Assembly (NCBI GenBank): GCA_945643635.1
Contig: CALZFC010000043.1
Span: 2,920,001 to 2,984,000, forward strand
Reading direction: 5' to 3'
DNA length: 64,000 bases
Source of the DNA: Allodiplogaster sudhausi
Lineage: Eukaryota > Nematoda > Chromadorea > Rhabditida > Diplogasteridae
Shown one piece after another: positions 1-12,900 of the stretch (its first letter is position 1; each line of letters begins with the position of its first letter). The translations under genes and the position numbers were made by a program. The notes under the pieces are model-generated. The model was not told the origin of the DNA. It did not search any database and worked only from the letters and a program-made list of their open reading frames with translations.

Positions 1-466
1 TGACAACAAATAACAAGGAAAAAACAAACAAACAACGTAGCTATATGTTTATTTATCTGCCATAGCCAATTAGGCTAAATATACCGGGAACTACCAATCA
101 ACATAAAACGACCAAAACAAGTGGTGGGTGGCTGGAGAAAAGGGTGCAAGGCGAGTTTGCACCACTTGGGATTCTGCGTCAAAGAACCGTGTTTTATATC
201 AGGCACAAAGTGCCCAAGAGATTTGAGATATAGCCAGAGCGATACGCAAGAACTCCCAACTATAAGAAGTTGATCAAAATCCCCTTGACTACCAGCTTCA
301 TCGTTTACCAAACGATTTATTCCGCCCCCTTCTATCTAGCGAATAGCAAATTGAATCATTTCACAGAAAACAGAGCTTACAAATCCAATCCATAAATATG
401 CAAAAGGAGAGAGAAAGAAAGAAGATTTGTCCGTGAATTCAAATCGATAACCTAGAGGAAAAGAGA
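1..466. other. Intergenic, downstream of NAA25
   Basis: I see no gene here. It is AT-rich sequence beyond the NAA25 stop codon and presumably contains that gene's 3' UTR, read on the minus strand. Short ORFs do not resemble known proteins. Confidence 0.5.
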
Positions 467-3400
467 TCACTTGAAGAGCTTGGAAGTAGTTGTGAGCATG
501 GCGGAGATGGAAGAGTCGTAAGAGCGGAGAATGTGAGCATCGACATCTTGCTTCTCACTCAGCAGGTGAGCTCTCCATTCCTGCAAAGTCTCCAATCTTA
601 TCAATGCATCTAGACGAGCCCCTCCCCCCCACAGGATGGAGTAGAGGATAAAGTGCAAGGAAATTGGGGTGGAATATCAAATCCAAAAAAAACGAGTTCG
701 TCAAAACATGATGGGGCAAGGCATTGGGGAACCAAAATCAGTCTTGATGTTTAAAATCAGCAGTACCTTTTTCCTATTAACCACAAACCCCCAAATAAGA
801 TTTTAAAATTTATGAAAAATAATGTAAATAGTCTGTGTACAACCTCTCCCCAAACATTGTCTTCAACGAGAGGAAGAACGGCCTCTTCCTCCTTCTGCAG
901 TTTCTCCTGCTTGGCCTTGAGCTTCTCTGCCATCTCCTTCGCGATCGTTGCAGTCAAGAGATGAAGAGCATCAATGCGGGCCAGGCGAAGATCCTGTCAA
1001 AGGGAATCTTGTCAATTATCAATACCAAACGTGGTAAGAGTGATAAATATCTTCAAGAATAGAAAAGACGAAATGCCTCCAAGATGAGGGAACTGAGCAG
1101 AACCTTAGGCTCCGACTGCTGTTCAGCCGGTGGCTGCGCAGCTGTCTTCTCCTTCTTCGAAGTCATCGAGTTCTGAGCAGACTGGGAGCTTCCTCCGGGC
1201 TGTCTCATGTCGCCAGTCAGTCGGAATTCCAAGATGCGAAGCAGAAGACGCATCTCAATCACCCTTTTTGACATTCCTCGCTTTTACAACAAAAGGTGAT
1301 ACGAAGTGCACTTATAGACATGCTGAGAGTGAGCATGAAAAAAGAGAGTGCGAGAGAAAGAGACGAGAGTGAAAAAGAACTGACGAATGCCACAGTCTGG
1401 AGTGCACGTGAATAGATGCGAATCTGTGCAGTCAATCCAAGCGTCGCATTCACAGGCCCGTCCGATTCGCAGTAATCGAGGAGTTCTGGAAACAAAGCGT
1501 CTTCTCAATTTGGAATACACAAAGATATACGTGATTTTTCAATTGTTTGCTTCTCAATAAGTCAAAACGAAAAATGCCCAAAACTAAAAAAATATAACGA
1601 ACCAGAAAAAGCAACTGACCCTTGTACATCTTCTCGATTTGTGCCGGCTCGGGAAGCTTCTTGACAATGTCGGCATGGCTCAGTCCTTCATCGGCCTCGA
1701 GCAGCTCGAGCCCAGCGGACAAGAGACGAGTGGGCGGAGTCAGGAAGGGGCCGTGGATCCACTCCCCGAGGTAAAGGGCCGCCGGGCAGGCCAGGGTAGG
1801 CGACTCAAAGAGATCACGCATTCTTATCTGCTTCAATCCCATATCAAAATGACCCCACATAACAAAGGGCTGAAAAGAGTGGAGGCAGACCGGCTGCTGC
1901 TTCTCCGGGTAAGTGACGCGGCAGTGCTCGAGGTGTTCGTAAAGGTTGGTGAGGAGAGCACGGGCAGACTCTGCCTTACCACGACCAACCAGAGAGGCCA
2001 CTCGACACAGGAGATGGCGGGCACGAGAGAGGTCGATCTGGAGGGAAGCAGGAGAGGGACACCTCAGGGGCAAGGGACTCACCAACTCCTCGTGGCTGGC
2101 TGCTTGGGCTGCCTCGAGTTTCTCTTTGTCGTCCTCGCTCAGAGTGGGCATCGTGCTCGTGTCTCGCAGATCGCGCAGCAAGTCCCACCCTTCAAATTCC
2201 TTTTTGTCTATTCAATATTTAGAAGGTAGATGAACTTGAACTGAATAATAATAGGATATGCAATGAGTGTATTCAGCTTCAGAACGACAAAACAACTCAC
2301 TAATTGGTTCATCGTCGCCACGAAGAGTATCGATTGCGTGTTCAACCATTTCGAGAGCGAAGATTGACGAAATCCAGCGATTGGCGACATCCACTGCTGC
2401 TGCCTTAACCATACTTGCTTGATAAACAAACAAATTCATTAGTGCATTTATAGTAAAGAACGATTAGCCTTTCCGAGCCTCATAAAGGACTAACCTGGGC
2501 AGATTTCCGAAGAGCGGAAGCGAAAGTTGTAACTTCTTCAAGCTGAGGGAAGGAGCCCTGTTTGTAGCCCGAAACTGCAGCCTCAGCAACCTATAAGCAA
2601 AACATTGTTTATATACATTTATTGCCAGTAAGGCTAGTTCCCCTGTTTACCTTCTGTGTAAATAAAAACGATTTTTTCATGCAGACGTACCTCCTTCTCA
2701 GTCAGATCATAGAACGCGCTGAGGTCCGTGTAGTGGAAGATGGCATCCTGCACGACAAAACAATATTCTAGCAAAGATGTAGTTCCAATAGAATCAGCAA
2801 CAATGTTTTGTGACGTTTTGCGCCAGTAAATAAAGCAAACCTGAAAACGTCCGGAATGTTCGGCAGTGTGGAAGGTGAGATGGCCGAGAGTCTCGCGCTG
2901 AACCATCTTCAGGTCGAGGCGGGCCGACAAGTCCACCACTCGACTGTAGATCGCTGTCAATTTAATGCTCTCGTTCATCTTTTTAATCAGGCATTTCCAT
3001 TTACGTTGCTTTCTTTTCTTAGATTTTAAAACATCAAGAAATCTGTAATTGAGACTTAAAAATATAAATAAGAAAAGCTAAATAAACAGGCTATGGAACC
3101 TTCTCTGGAATAGGCGCTCATGAGTGCCAGCCTGCACACGGCATCGTCTGAGCGGCGGGCAGAGAACACTTCTCCGAGCAGCAGAAGTTGGTACAGCGAT
3201 GTCTTGTCACCTGAAAAAAAGCCAAGTAATTATTGTCTTTTTTTTATTATTGTCGTTTTTACTTTTTGAACAACTTCCAATTCAGGCAAAGCAAGCAGAA
3301 ATGCTCTATATATCTTTAACTTTACCATGCTTGACATAAGCTGTCCAGAGTGCGTCAAGCGATATGTAGGCAAGATGAGTGTGAGAGAGGCGCACTTGGG

Positions 3401-6262
3401 CCATGAGAAGACAAGAAACGGCCAGGCGGTGCACCCTCTTCCTGTGAAATGGACGCGTCCAAGTTTAAGAAAAATAATCAAGTAAAGAACACACTTCTTT
3501 CCTTCCAGGTCGTCGGGGACATCAATGCCATAGAAGCAGCGAATCCGTTCGAGGAGGGCCACCGAACTGCCCGGATCACGAGAACCATTCGACTCATTCG
3601 CTACTTGCTGTAATTAATCATATCAGGGTTCGAAGGAAAGAAAAGGTATCAATTCAAGACGTTTAAGAAGGTAGAATGAGATGATAGCGGAATATATGAA
3701 TATCTAATTCAACATTTCGCCCTGGAATGTTTGAGAACTCCTCATTTTTTTTTCAGAAGAAAGAAAGATGAACAGCACCACTGACATCAGTCTTGGCGGA
3801 GACAACTGCCTGAAGTGCGACCTCGAACTGCTTGGCCTCGGTCTTGTTCAGGAGATGGAGCCACTTTGCCATGTCCGTGAAGCAGACTTCTCTGTCGTGG
3901 TGGCGAGTCGCGTGGTCCAGGAGAAGATTCAAGGGGTCTCCTCAAAATGAATCGGATTCGGAACAAATTTCCCTTCCATAAAATCTGAAAGAACAACAGC
4001 ATACTGGTAATCACAGATTTTTTTTCACGCCTTGCAAGCGTTTTAGGAAATAATATCTTAAAAAAGAGCATATCTGGGACGGTATTAGAATGAACAGAGG
4101 AAAACCTCGAAAGGCCTCGAAAAACAGGGTGGGTAAGCCATATATTAAATATTTTCGAAAAATACTGTTTGAGGAAAACAAAAATTTTAATTTTAGAGTC
4201 TCAAAAACTGTGCGGGTAGTGTTCGGACCTGGCTTTTTTCACTGAGCATAAATGATCGCATACTCGATTGATATGAGAATGTACGGACCGTGCTTGTGTT
4301 TGTCGTACATAAGAAGAGTCTGGAGTCTGCCAATGATCTCAAGATGAGCCAAGCGAGGAGAGCGGAGATCGGAGTGCGACTCTTCCATCCGCTCGATGAA
4401 CGACATCAGCCGATCGATCACTCTTCAAGAGAAAGAGAGAACTTTATAAAACAAAATAGTTTTCTTGTCAGTACACTCGAAAAACAAAAACTAAACCAGT
4501 TGCAAGTAATATAAATGGAATGTACTTTGTTTTCTCTTCCTCATCGCTCTTCTTGGAAGCAATCATAAACGCTGCTTCGAAGAAAAGCGCCCATGCTGTC
4601 CACATTGAATCGAGTTCATTCTCGCTAAAAAAAATTATAAAACGCCATTTCATTTGATCAACTTTTCCTTTTCAGCACAACTTTTACAGTATCCCAAGAT
4701 AATTTCACGGTACCGTACTTCTCAGTGAGCATAGCCTCGGCCTTGTCCATGACTTGTTCTTCCATTCCTGCCCGAAGCATTGCCTGCATTAACCTGAATC
4801 CAGATGAACTCTTTTTCTTCATTAAATTTCACTACCATTCCGGCACTACGAGTGAGGAGCAAATAGATAGCAGCACAATAGTTAAAGATAAAAAGAAATT
4901 GCTGGTGAAAGCGTACTCATATCTGAGGAGAATGTCCGGTTTCTGGAGAGTTGTGAAGGCGGCAGGCGAATCGAGAAGACGAACGACTTCTTCATGCTTA
5001 CCCAACTTCTCTGCGATCATATACGCCATGTTCAGCTCTGAAAAATCTTTGCTTATACGTCGGAACAAACATTTTTTTTATTGAAACGGCAATTAACCTC
5101 TTTGCACGCATAATAAATACGGTATAAAGTGTTTCTTATTGCCCCACCAGCAGAAGATGTGTATCCTTTGACTCCTTCGTCATGGATCTTCTTCATCATC
5201 TTCTCTGCGAGAGGCAGAAACATCTTAGAAGCCATCTCGGGTTGTTGTTGTGCCTGCAACATTTTTCACATCTCAAAAGGGGAAGGGAGAATTAGGCCTA
5301 TTGAAGCAACAAGGAAGAACCTGAAGCACAAGGCTCATAATTGCCCAGAGGTAGTATGGCCTGTTTTCCGTCAGCTTGTAAAGCCTCAGCGCCACTTGCT
5401 GTTGTTCCTGTACATTGACAAGCTAAATTGCAAAACAGCTACAAAACCATTCGAAAGGAAAGCAATGGTGATGTTGGCCTCGAGTTAGAACATTGTTGAA
5501 AAATGAGCTTCTCACCTTGAAATTCCAGACTCGAACGTAAGCGAAAAAGAGAAGTGTAAGGTTGGCCTCGTCGGGTCTGGTTGCGCAAGCTCGCTGGTAG
5601 AGACGGACAATTAGGTCGGGCCGGTGCATCTCCTGGATTTAAGACATATTACAGTTTCCTGCTTAAAATGGCAAAGAACCTCAACCAATCACGCGCAGAT
5701 ACCTTGTAGCAGTGAGTGAAGGCTTGCAGAGTATTCTCATCGTAATCACGGCCATCGACATCGTATTCTTCCAGGATTAGACACGCTTCTACCGACCGTT
5801 CCAAACGAACCAGGGACAACGCTTTGAGAATCTCAAAATAAAAGACGATACAATGGAACTCAAATGGTTCAAATAATCATAGGACGAAACTCCGACTACA
5901 CAAAGGAATGACGGATTTTAGAACTATGAAATGAAAATAACATTTTCGAACAAAACAAATTGACACCTTTGCACAGAGCGTGTTCGGATGCTTCTTCAGA
6001 ACTCGATCGCACTCAGAAAGCGCTTTCTTCGGCTGCCCAAGATCGAGGAAATCTTTAAAGCATCTCAACTCTTCACAACTGGCAACACAACGAATAGAAG
6101 CAGTACCAACGCACAAACGTAAAGGCTTCAATTCTCTGGAAATAATTTACTTAATGGACAGTGCGTTACCCTAGGAGTTTTGCTGATGAAGAGAAGCAGG
6201 GACAAACCATAGATGCCTTTCAAGCGCCGGTCCTGCACTGCTTGATCGGCCTTCGGAGGCAT
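467..6262 (-). CDS. NAA25: NAA25, N-terminal acetyltransferase B auxiliary subunit
   Basis: This is the TPR-like auxiliary (ribosome-anchoring) subunit of the NatB complex, which with the catalytic subunit NAA20 acetylates nascent proteins beginning Met-Asp, Met-Glu, Met-Asn or Met-Gln. The start ATG is at 6262-6260 and is followed by DRRLKGIY, matching the conserved DRRLRPIYD at the family N terminus. Later exons give CFKDFLDLGQPKKALSECD and KKHPNTLCAK (6061-5968), a TPR-type exon ending LQAFTHCYK (about 5835-5701), MHRPDLIVRLYQRA (5632-5512), RPYYLWAIMSLVLQ (about 5420-5322), MASKMFLPLAEKMMKKI (about 5250-5130), LRSPRLAHLEIIGRLQTL (about 4430-4300) and an exon of about 190 codons near 2200-1620 containing a histidine- and proline-rich segment. 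The last exon ends SAMLTTTSKLFK with TGA at 469-467. About 20 exons account for most of the roughly 970 residues expected. Internal exon ends are my reading of GT/AG sites and some are approximate. I saw no disabling mutation. Confidence 0.85.
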
Positions 6263-7108
6263 GGTTGGTCTGGCCAAGTCAACGTTGTTGACCACCTTAA
6301 CTTTCAACCTATTTCAAAATAAAACATTAAACCAGAGATAACTGAGGATGACATGAAGCGAATTAGCGGAATACACAGAAGAAAAAGGAAACAATTTAGT
6401 GCGTGCAATACAATACCTGCTTGAGTGTATATTCATTTGAATTTTTCTTAGGCTTATTTTACGGTCGCATCAGTGTTTGCACATATTTTTTTTCTTATGC
6501 TTGTTGCGGCGAGGTGCAGTGCGGCGGAAGTTCCAGGGAACTAGAAGGATTTTTTTTTCCATTTATTTTGCTATTGTTTTGATAGCAAGATTTTAATGAT
6601 TATCTACTCATAGTTTTTGTTTAGAAGGCAGGATGACAGACAAATGAGGTTTAGATGGAGGTTTAGATATGTTGTGGTGTTCCAATGGTTTACACTTTTT
6701 CCCCGTTCAGACTTTGAGTGTACCTTGATCTGTCCGCGTGCTCGCTTCTCTTGTTCTCACGCGCATCGATCTAGCAAGCTCTGCTCTGCCTTTCTGTCTG
6801 TTCAGTGCCCCCTTCACTCAAGTGATTTCTCCTTCGGCAGCTCTTCGTCTTTGTCCGCCGCGTCATTTCTTCTACTATCCTGTCCATACGGCTATTTCTT
6901 GGAACCTTTTGGGCTTCCTTGCTCGCTTTTCTTTATTAGCTTTCACTTTCACCTATCACTACCCCTGAACCCCAAAATTTTTCGGAATTTTGTTTTGCTG
7001 AGACTTGGCTCAGGGGGTTATTTGGCGCGGGGAAGACGAATATAACGTTGATATTTTATTATGTCATTAAAAAAGTTATTGTGTTTTTCTGGGAACTTTT
7101 TTGGGTCA
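6263..7108. other. Spacer upstream of NAA25, with a solo transposon-end copy
   Basis: No gene was recognised. This stretch should contain the NAA25 promoter. Around 7005-7060 there is a diverged copy of the terminal repeat of the Merlin-like element that follows (GGTTATTTGG, then CGCGGGGAAGACGAATATAA), suggesting an older nested or abortive insertion of the same family. Confidence 0.4.
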
Positions 7109-7593
7109 GATCGCGTTGTAAATCTCGCTCAGGTGGTTATTTGGCACGGGGAACACGAATATGACATTCATTTCGCACCACTTTGTCTTTTTGGAAGGTG
7201 CTGTTCGAATTAGCCGGTCTCTAGAAGCCCTTGTTGAATTGTAGCACTATTTTCGCGATATCTGCCCCGATTTCTTAAAACACCAACCTGTGCTTGGTGA
7301 CCCTGGCGTTATGGTAGAGATTGATGAGACCCTGTTGGCGAGAAGGAAGTTTCATCGCGAAAGATTCGTCAAACAGCAGTGGTTGTTCGGGGGGATAGAG
7401 AGAGGGAGTAGTCGGTTCTTCCTCAAGCTCGTCGGTAAGAGGGACTCTTCTCCATCTCATCATCAAACACATCCGCCCGGGCACCACCTATAGTATTCTT
7501 ACTGTTCTTTTCGTAAACTAAAAATGGTGCAAAATGTCTGTCATATTCGTGTTCCTCGTGCTAAATTACCCCATTAGCAAGAGAGACGCGATC
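7109..7593 (+). mobile_element. Deleted Merlin-type DNA transposon
   Basis: A roughly 485-bp unit is bounded by imperfect inverted repeats. The left end reads GATCGCG, then GGCACGGGGAACACGAATAT. The right end is the reverse of this, with CATATTCGTGTTCCTCGTGC ending in CGCGATC. Between them lies a piece of transposase reading frame (next entry). Merlin elements carry an IS1016/ISXO2-type DDE transposase, so family assignment rests on the protein, not on the ends. The element is too short to be autonomous. A target-site duplication was not identified with confidence. Confidence 0.6.
7290..7493 (+). pseudogene. ISXO2-like (Merlin) DDE transposase fragment
   Basis: The frame reads VMVEIDETLLARRK, then QQWLFGGIERGSSRFFLKLV and a KRD segment. 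This matches the core of the ISXO2-like transposase domain (typically VEIDES..GRRKY.RGR, QWVFGGIER, V.DRS), including the first catalytic aspartate in the EIDE motif. Only about 65 residues remain of a protein normally near 300. The N-terminal part and the remaining catalytic residues are absent, so it is a relic. Confidence 0.7.
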
Positions 7594-8625
7594 AAAACAT
7601 AATTTACTGAAAAATTAATATAACCTCTTTAAATGACGTTATAATTTAAAACTAATGTTTAATTCTTCTTTTCCGAGCCAAACAAGGCTATGTTTCAGCT
7701 TTTTTTGGGTTCTATGGTTAATCACTATCCCTATAGCTGACGAGTACCCAGCCATTCAATAACATTGCTGTTAAAGTTGTGTCCACAAAAAATTATTAGC
7801 CCTTCATCGTGAACTGCGATTTTTCTGATCTCATCTTTAGTTTTCTGTCCGTGCAATTCTTAGTCCTTGTGAATGTTGAATCGCGTAAAATTGAACTGAT
7901 GATGTGGTCATAAAGCAGCTTGGCGGTAAACAGCGTATCACAATAATTCACGGCCAATTTTTTCAAGCTATTTCATAATCACCATGTGGTTCCCTTATTT
8001 GCTTAGGCATCATCATCGTTTGCCCTTCCGTGAAGCATTGTGACTCTTCCTGGTCCTATCAATACGGTCATGTCCTGTACTCTTATGGGTTTCCTTGCTA
8101 TGTTTTATTGTTTGCATTCAACAACATTACTTTAAAGTTCTGTAAACTTAGAACTTATTATGCCTTCATAGAACTTATTATGCCTTCATCTTGAAATGCT
8201 TTTCGGATCTCATTTTTAGTTTTCTACCCATGCCATTACTTGCCTATGCACCATCATCGCTTGCGCTTCCGATAATTATTATGTCTCCCTTGTTTTTTAT
8301 ATCAAATTTTACTAGATTCTTTCTTCCTTCGTTTTGAAAGGAAATTGTCCTTAAATCAGAGCTGGAATAGGTCTAACCCATGTCAGGGTTGTAACCATCC
8401 GGCCATAGCGTCGGAGCACTTTGTCACCCCCGGGATGTCTATTTTTCACTTTATTATCCCCACCCCCGGGTCGGCAATTTTTCACATTCTAACCCCCCGA
8501 CCCAAGTCCAGGGGCGGGCACTATTTCAGCACTGTCCTAAATAAACTTGCAAGTCTCTAAATGTTATAGGACGCGTGCAGTTGCTTCGCGCCTTTGTTGT
8601 GGCATCACCGAAAGAATCGATTCGA
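7594..8625. other. Spacer with a diverged direct repeat
   Basis: No gene was seen. A segment at about 7750-7860 recurs diverged at about 8105-8240: both contain an AACAACATT/AATAACATT start, an AAAGTT..GT block, TTATTA..CCTTCAT, GATCTCAT.TTTAGTTTTCT, and then a CATCATCG.TTGC block. At 8425-8515 there is a C-rich stretch in which CACCCCCGGG occurs twice, each time followed by TTTTTCAC. These look like decayed repeats upstream of the next gene. Confidence 0.4.
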
Positions 8626-9914
8626 ATGGCGAAGACTCATCTCCAGTGCGCGGATGGCCTTGCAGGCGTGGCCGAGATTCGCCGTTGCATTCAAGATGGC
8701 CATTCTGTCCTTGTTATCATGCGAGGCGCGCCCGGCAGTGGCAAGTCTCATCTTGCTAGGTCAGCCTCGTTTATGCAGGCTTATTCCATGGAAATTGTTT
8801 AAGTGGGGCGTTGGTATTTGAAATGAAAAGAAGTAGATGTCCTCGCCTATTGTGGTTCTATTCCAGCGAGCTCGCCGCTCTCCGCAGTTCTGAAGGAGAA
8901 CGAGGCCCTTCCATCCACTCAACTGATGATTTTTTCATCTCGCCCACCTCCAAGAAGTATTGCTTCGATCCCTCTCGACTTGAAGAATTTCACAAGAGGA
9001 ACCTTAAGAATGGTTTGTTAGTGTAAAAATAAACAAGCAGTTTTTATGACTTTTTCGAATATCTCTTCCTTGAAGTTTCGCATTATATTTTGCAGCAAAG
9101 GAGTCCATGGAGCAGAATAAAAGTCCTGTTATCATTGATAACACTAACATGTTAATTGAACACATGAAGCCCTACATTGCTTTTGTTAGTTTGGTTTTCG
9201 TGCATTTTGAGTACATGATGTTCTTTAATAAGTATGTTTCTGATGCAGGGTTTACGGCATTCTTATGAAATATTTATCCTCGAGCCGGATACGCCATGGA
9301 AGAACAATCCATCCGAATTAGCGAAGTTGGCTAAGCCTGGCATTCATTCCAACAACTTTTGTTGTATACTAAAAAAAAGTTGTGATTATGATTTAAAAAA
9401 AAAAGTCTTGTTCAGACGCAATAAGCACGGAGTTGATGAAATATCCATTTACCGCACTCTCGGCCGTTATGAAGCAATCTCCCATTTCCGTGATCTGATC
9501 AGACCAACCCAGCTCGTGTTTGTCTTTCATTACGGTTCTTATCTTAACCACTGGTTTTTCTCCTTTTTTTAGTGTACAGCGTGTGATTATGGACTCAGAG
9601 GAAGAGGAACTCGAACCAGTGGATGACGGAGAAGAAACAAACCCGACAGCCGACAATCAAGATGGTTTCTTCTTTCATTTTGTCATTTTTGTTGGCTTTA
9701 ACGCGTTTCTCAGCCGTTAAAAATGGTTCGACAAATTTGTTTAATTAGTTTATTTTGATTTCTTCTAGATGTATCAATGCAAGATGAGGAGAGCGAAACG
9801 GCAGTTCAACAGGATTCGGGTACGATGACCGGTCTGTCTTTTCCTTCCCATCGTCCCGAATATTGATTCATTTTCAATTGCCCCTCCTTGTAGTAATTGC
9901 TTATTCTTATTCTT

Positions 9915-9946
<32 letters not shown>

Positions 9947-12900
9947 CACTATAGACGTGAGTCTTCTCTCCGGCCTGACTGGAAGTGTCAGTGGAATCGG
10001 CAGTGACAGTGGAGGGAGTCTCAGTGGCAGCATTGGCATTGGCTCTACTTCATCTGGTAGATCATCAGACATGAACAATCTGGTGCCCTCCCCCACTCCG
10101 CCTCTCCGAATCGGCACTCCTCCTGGTGGGTTTTCCACAACTGTTATCCTGCCATTCTATGTTATAATTTGCCGTATCCATTTACTAATTATATATCTAG
10201 GGCTCCCATCACTCGGACTTATGCCTGCACTTTTCTCTTTGGCCCCAGAGGTTTCTTTTCTTACTTTTTTTACTGCAATATATTGAATATAAGATTAATT
10301 GGATTTCTTGAGGTGAAGCCAAAGTTTAAAACGGTGCACCGTCGTGAAGTCTTCACACAGACTAGTGAGATCATTGGCGCCCTTATTCGTGCAGAACTGC
10401 TTATTAACGGTTCATTTAACTTTTAATAGTATTGGTTATTTTTTACTTATAATTAAAAAATAAGAACGTTTTAGAGGCTTAAGTTGGAATTTTAGATGAA
10501 TCTAATCCGAACCGAGAAGGTGGACTTTTCGGAGTGGAATGCACGAACAACCTCGAAGTGCCGGTTGAGAAGGAAATTCTCAGTTCGCGTGATCTGCCAA
10601 AAGAGCGAGGAACCAATTGGTATGGCTTTCATCGTTGATTTCTCTGTGGAGATCCCTTTGGTGAGTTTAGCATGGCGCCAGCCTGCGATGAAATCAGTGT
10701 TCTCTTGGCACTGTTTCCGGCTGAAGAGCAGCAATCAGTGGAGCACATGAATAATATGGTTTCTTTCCTTCTTTTCGTGTAGTTATTTTTTTTAAGATAT
10801 TACACAGTTGCCTGGTTTGATGAAATGGTATAAATGCTTTAGTTGGGGCTCGTGATGACCGCCCATCTGCTTTCTGGTGAGATGGGTGTTAAGATTGATC
10901 GAGACGCCATTCCAACGCAGGTGTGGAAGAAGTCTGCAGTTCATTTGCTTTCAATATTTTAATTCTAATCATCTGAAGTTCCTATTCACTTACAGATTCT
11001 GCTTCCTTCTGTCGCTCTTACACCAACTCGCGTCTCCAAAGAACAGAGTTCGCCGTCAGTTAAACTGCTCGAAATATTGATGCAAATGTTGTTATGGAAA
11101 CCATTCAGAGACACGTCACGCGACATGGACGACCTTTCCAGCTTCCCCCCTCTTGGGTTAGAAGTTTCTCGTAATTATGCCTATTTAGAAGCTCATGTTG
11201 TTCCCTAATTTCAGTGTCGATATTTTGTCTGCAAATGACGCGACTGTTAAGAACGGTTCGTTCGCAGATCTGCTAGTAATTAACACGATAGTGCGAAAGT
11301 CTAATTAAATTTTAAATCTCTTTCGAACTCACCAATCTGTCCGTGGACTTTACCAAAATAAGGATTATTTGCCACTTTTAGATCTAACACCGAATTCTTC
11401 AGTGGGAATGGCTGCAGCCTTTGAGTGGAATGATGAGGTAGACTTGCGGAGGGGATGTGTCTGATTCTATCATTGACTGCCATGATCAAGCTGCTTTCAG
11501 GTGGCTATCGACTTCAATCAACCGGTGAACAGCATCCTTGAAATCTTCTTCGGTTCGTTTCATTTGGCGCATCCAATGGTACCTTTTACACTTTACTGCT
11601 CGTGCGATCTCATTTCTTTTGTGTAGACGATAACTGATTGATTTCTTACAGGATCTTCATCTCCGACTGAACAAGTCTCCGTGCCTATCTGGCTTCTTGA
11701 GTTACTGAAGAAAGCTGCCACCAGAGAAGAAATCAACATCGCCGAGTTGTGTATGCAACTTTGATCTCTTTTCTTTTCATAGATTTCCACAGGAAGATGC
11801 AAGTTTCTTCTATTCATTGTAGTCATTACAGGCTGTTAATGGTTCATGAAAGAAAAAAACTGCAGATCGTCATGAGTACCCGGGTCTTGGCTTGGATGAA
11901 GAAGAGAGACGTCGCAGGGAGCAAGAGGATAGTGATGCTGCCCTGGCAAGGCGATTGCACGAAGAGGAGAGCGGCGGAACGCCCAAGGTCGGTGCAGGCA
12001 TACCTCTCACTTGTGTCAGCCTTTAACTAAATTGTCTTATAAAAAGGTTTTCGTAATTTTGTTGAACTATGATGGCGTGCTGTCATTTCAGGTGAAGCGT
12101 ACAGTAGCAGAAGAACTGAGAATGAGCGAATTGTCTGGGCGATATACTGGAGTGAACATTGAACGGCTTGTTGACGAGGCGGGGTAATCTTTTTTTTATC
12201 CATTAACCGAATAATATCAAAGGGGTGCAGTTGATTTTTGATTTGATCATTATTCGGTGTCTTTTCAGCAGCGTTGCGCAAGCAGAGAAGACGTTGTTTT
12301 TGGCGGAGCAGGAAGGCCTTCCCTGTCGTGAACCGCAGCTGCTGCCCGCCTCCGTCCTCGCCCCTCCTTCATTCAAGTCAGAGAACTGCTCATCCTTGTC
12401 ATATTTAGTTCTTTTTTTATGTATTTTGCTCTGAGCGGTGTATTTTTTTTACTTCTTTTTCGTCACCTGTAGAAACGCGCATAATAATATCCCTTTGCAC
12501 ATTTGTCATGGAAAGAATTTGTAAATGTTAAGAAAAAAAAGTAAATTGCAGAAGCTCGCCAGTCGCACGCCCAGCAAGAGTGGTACTCAATGGAAATGGA
12601 GTCCAGAATCTGGCAGGCGCGTATCTCTCGGATGTCCAGAAGATGGCCACGAAGAACAGCAAGATTGTTGGATTGATTCTTCTCCATTATCAGAAGGAAG
12701 AAGCTGTTGTTTTCAGTCGGTGAGAGAAATGAGCGAAAAGGCGTACGAACTCCATGACGAGTACACGAGCCTACAAGGGAAGGTCGATGGATTCATCCGG
12801 AAGTGTGGGGAACTCGTTGGGAAGCGGGACACTCAGGCGGCTACGTCGTACTACGTGCAGGAAGTCAGGATGGCCACAATTATCTGCCACATTTCTTCTT

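Noticed and set aside
1639..2229. 196-codon plus-strand ORF
   Set aside because: It is the antisense shadow of the large NAA25 exon, which has clear family similarity.
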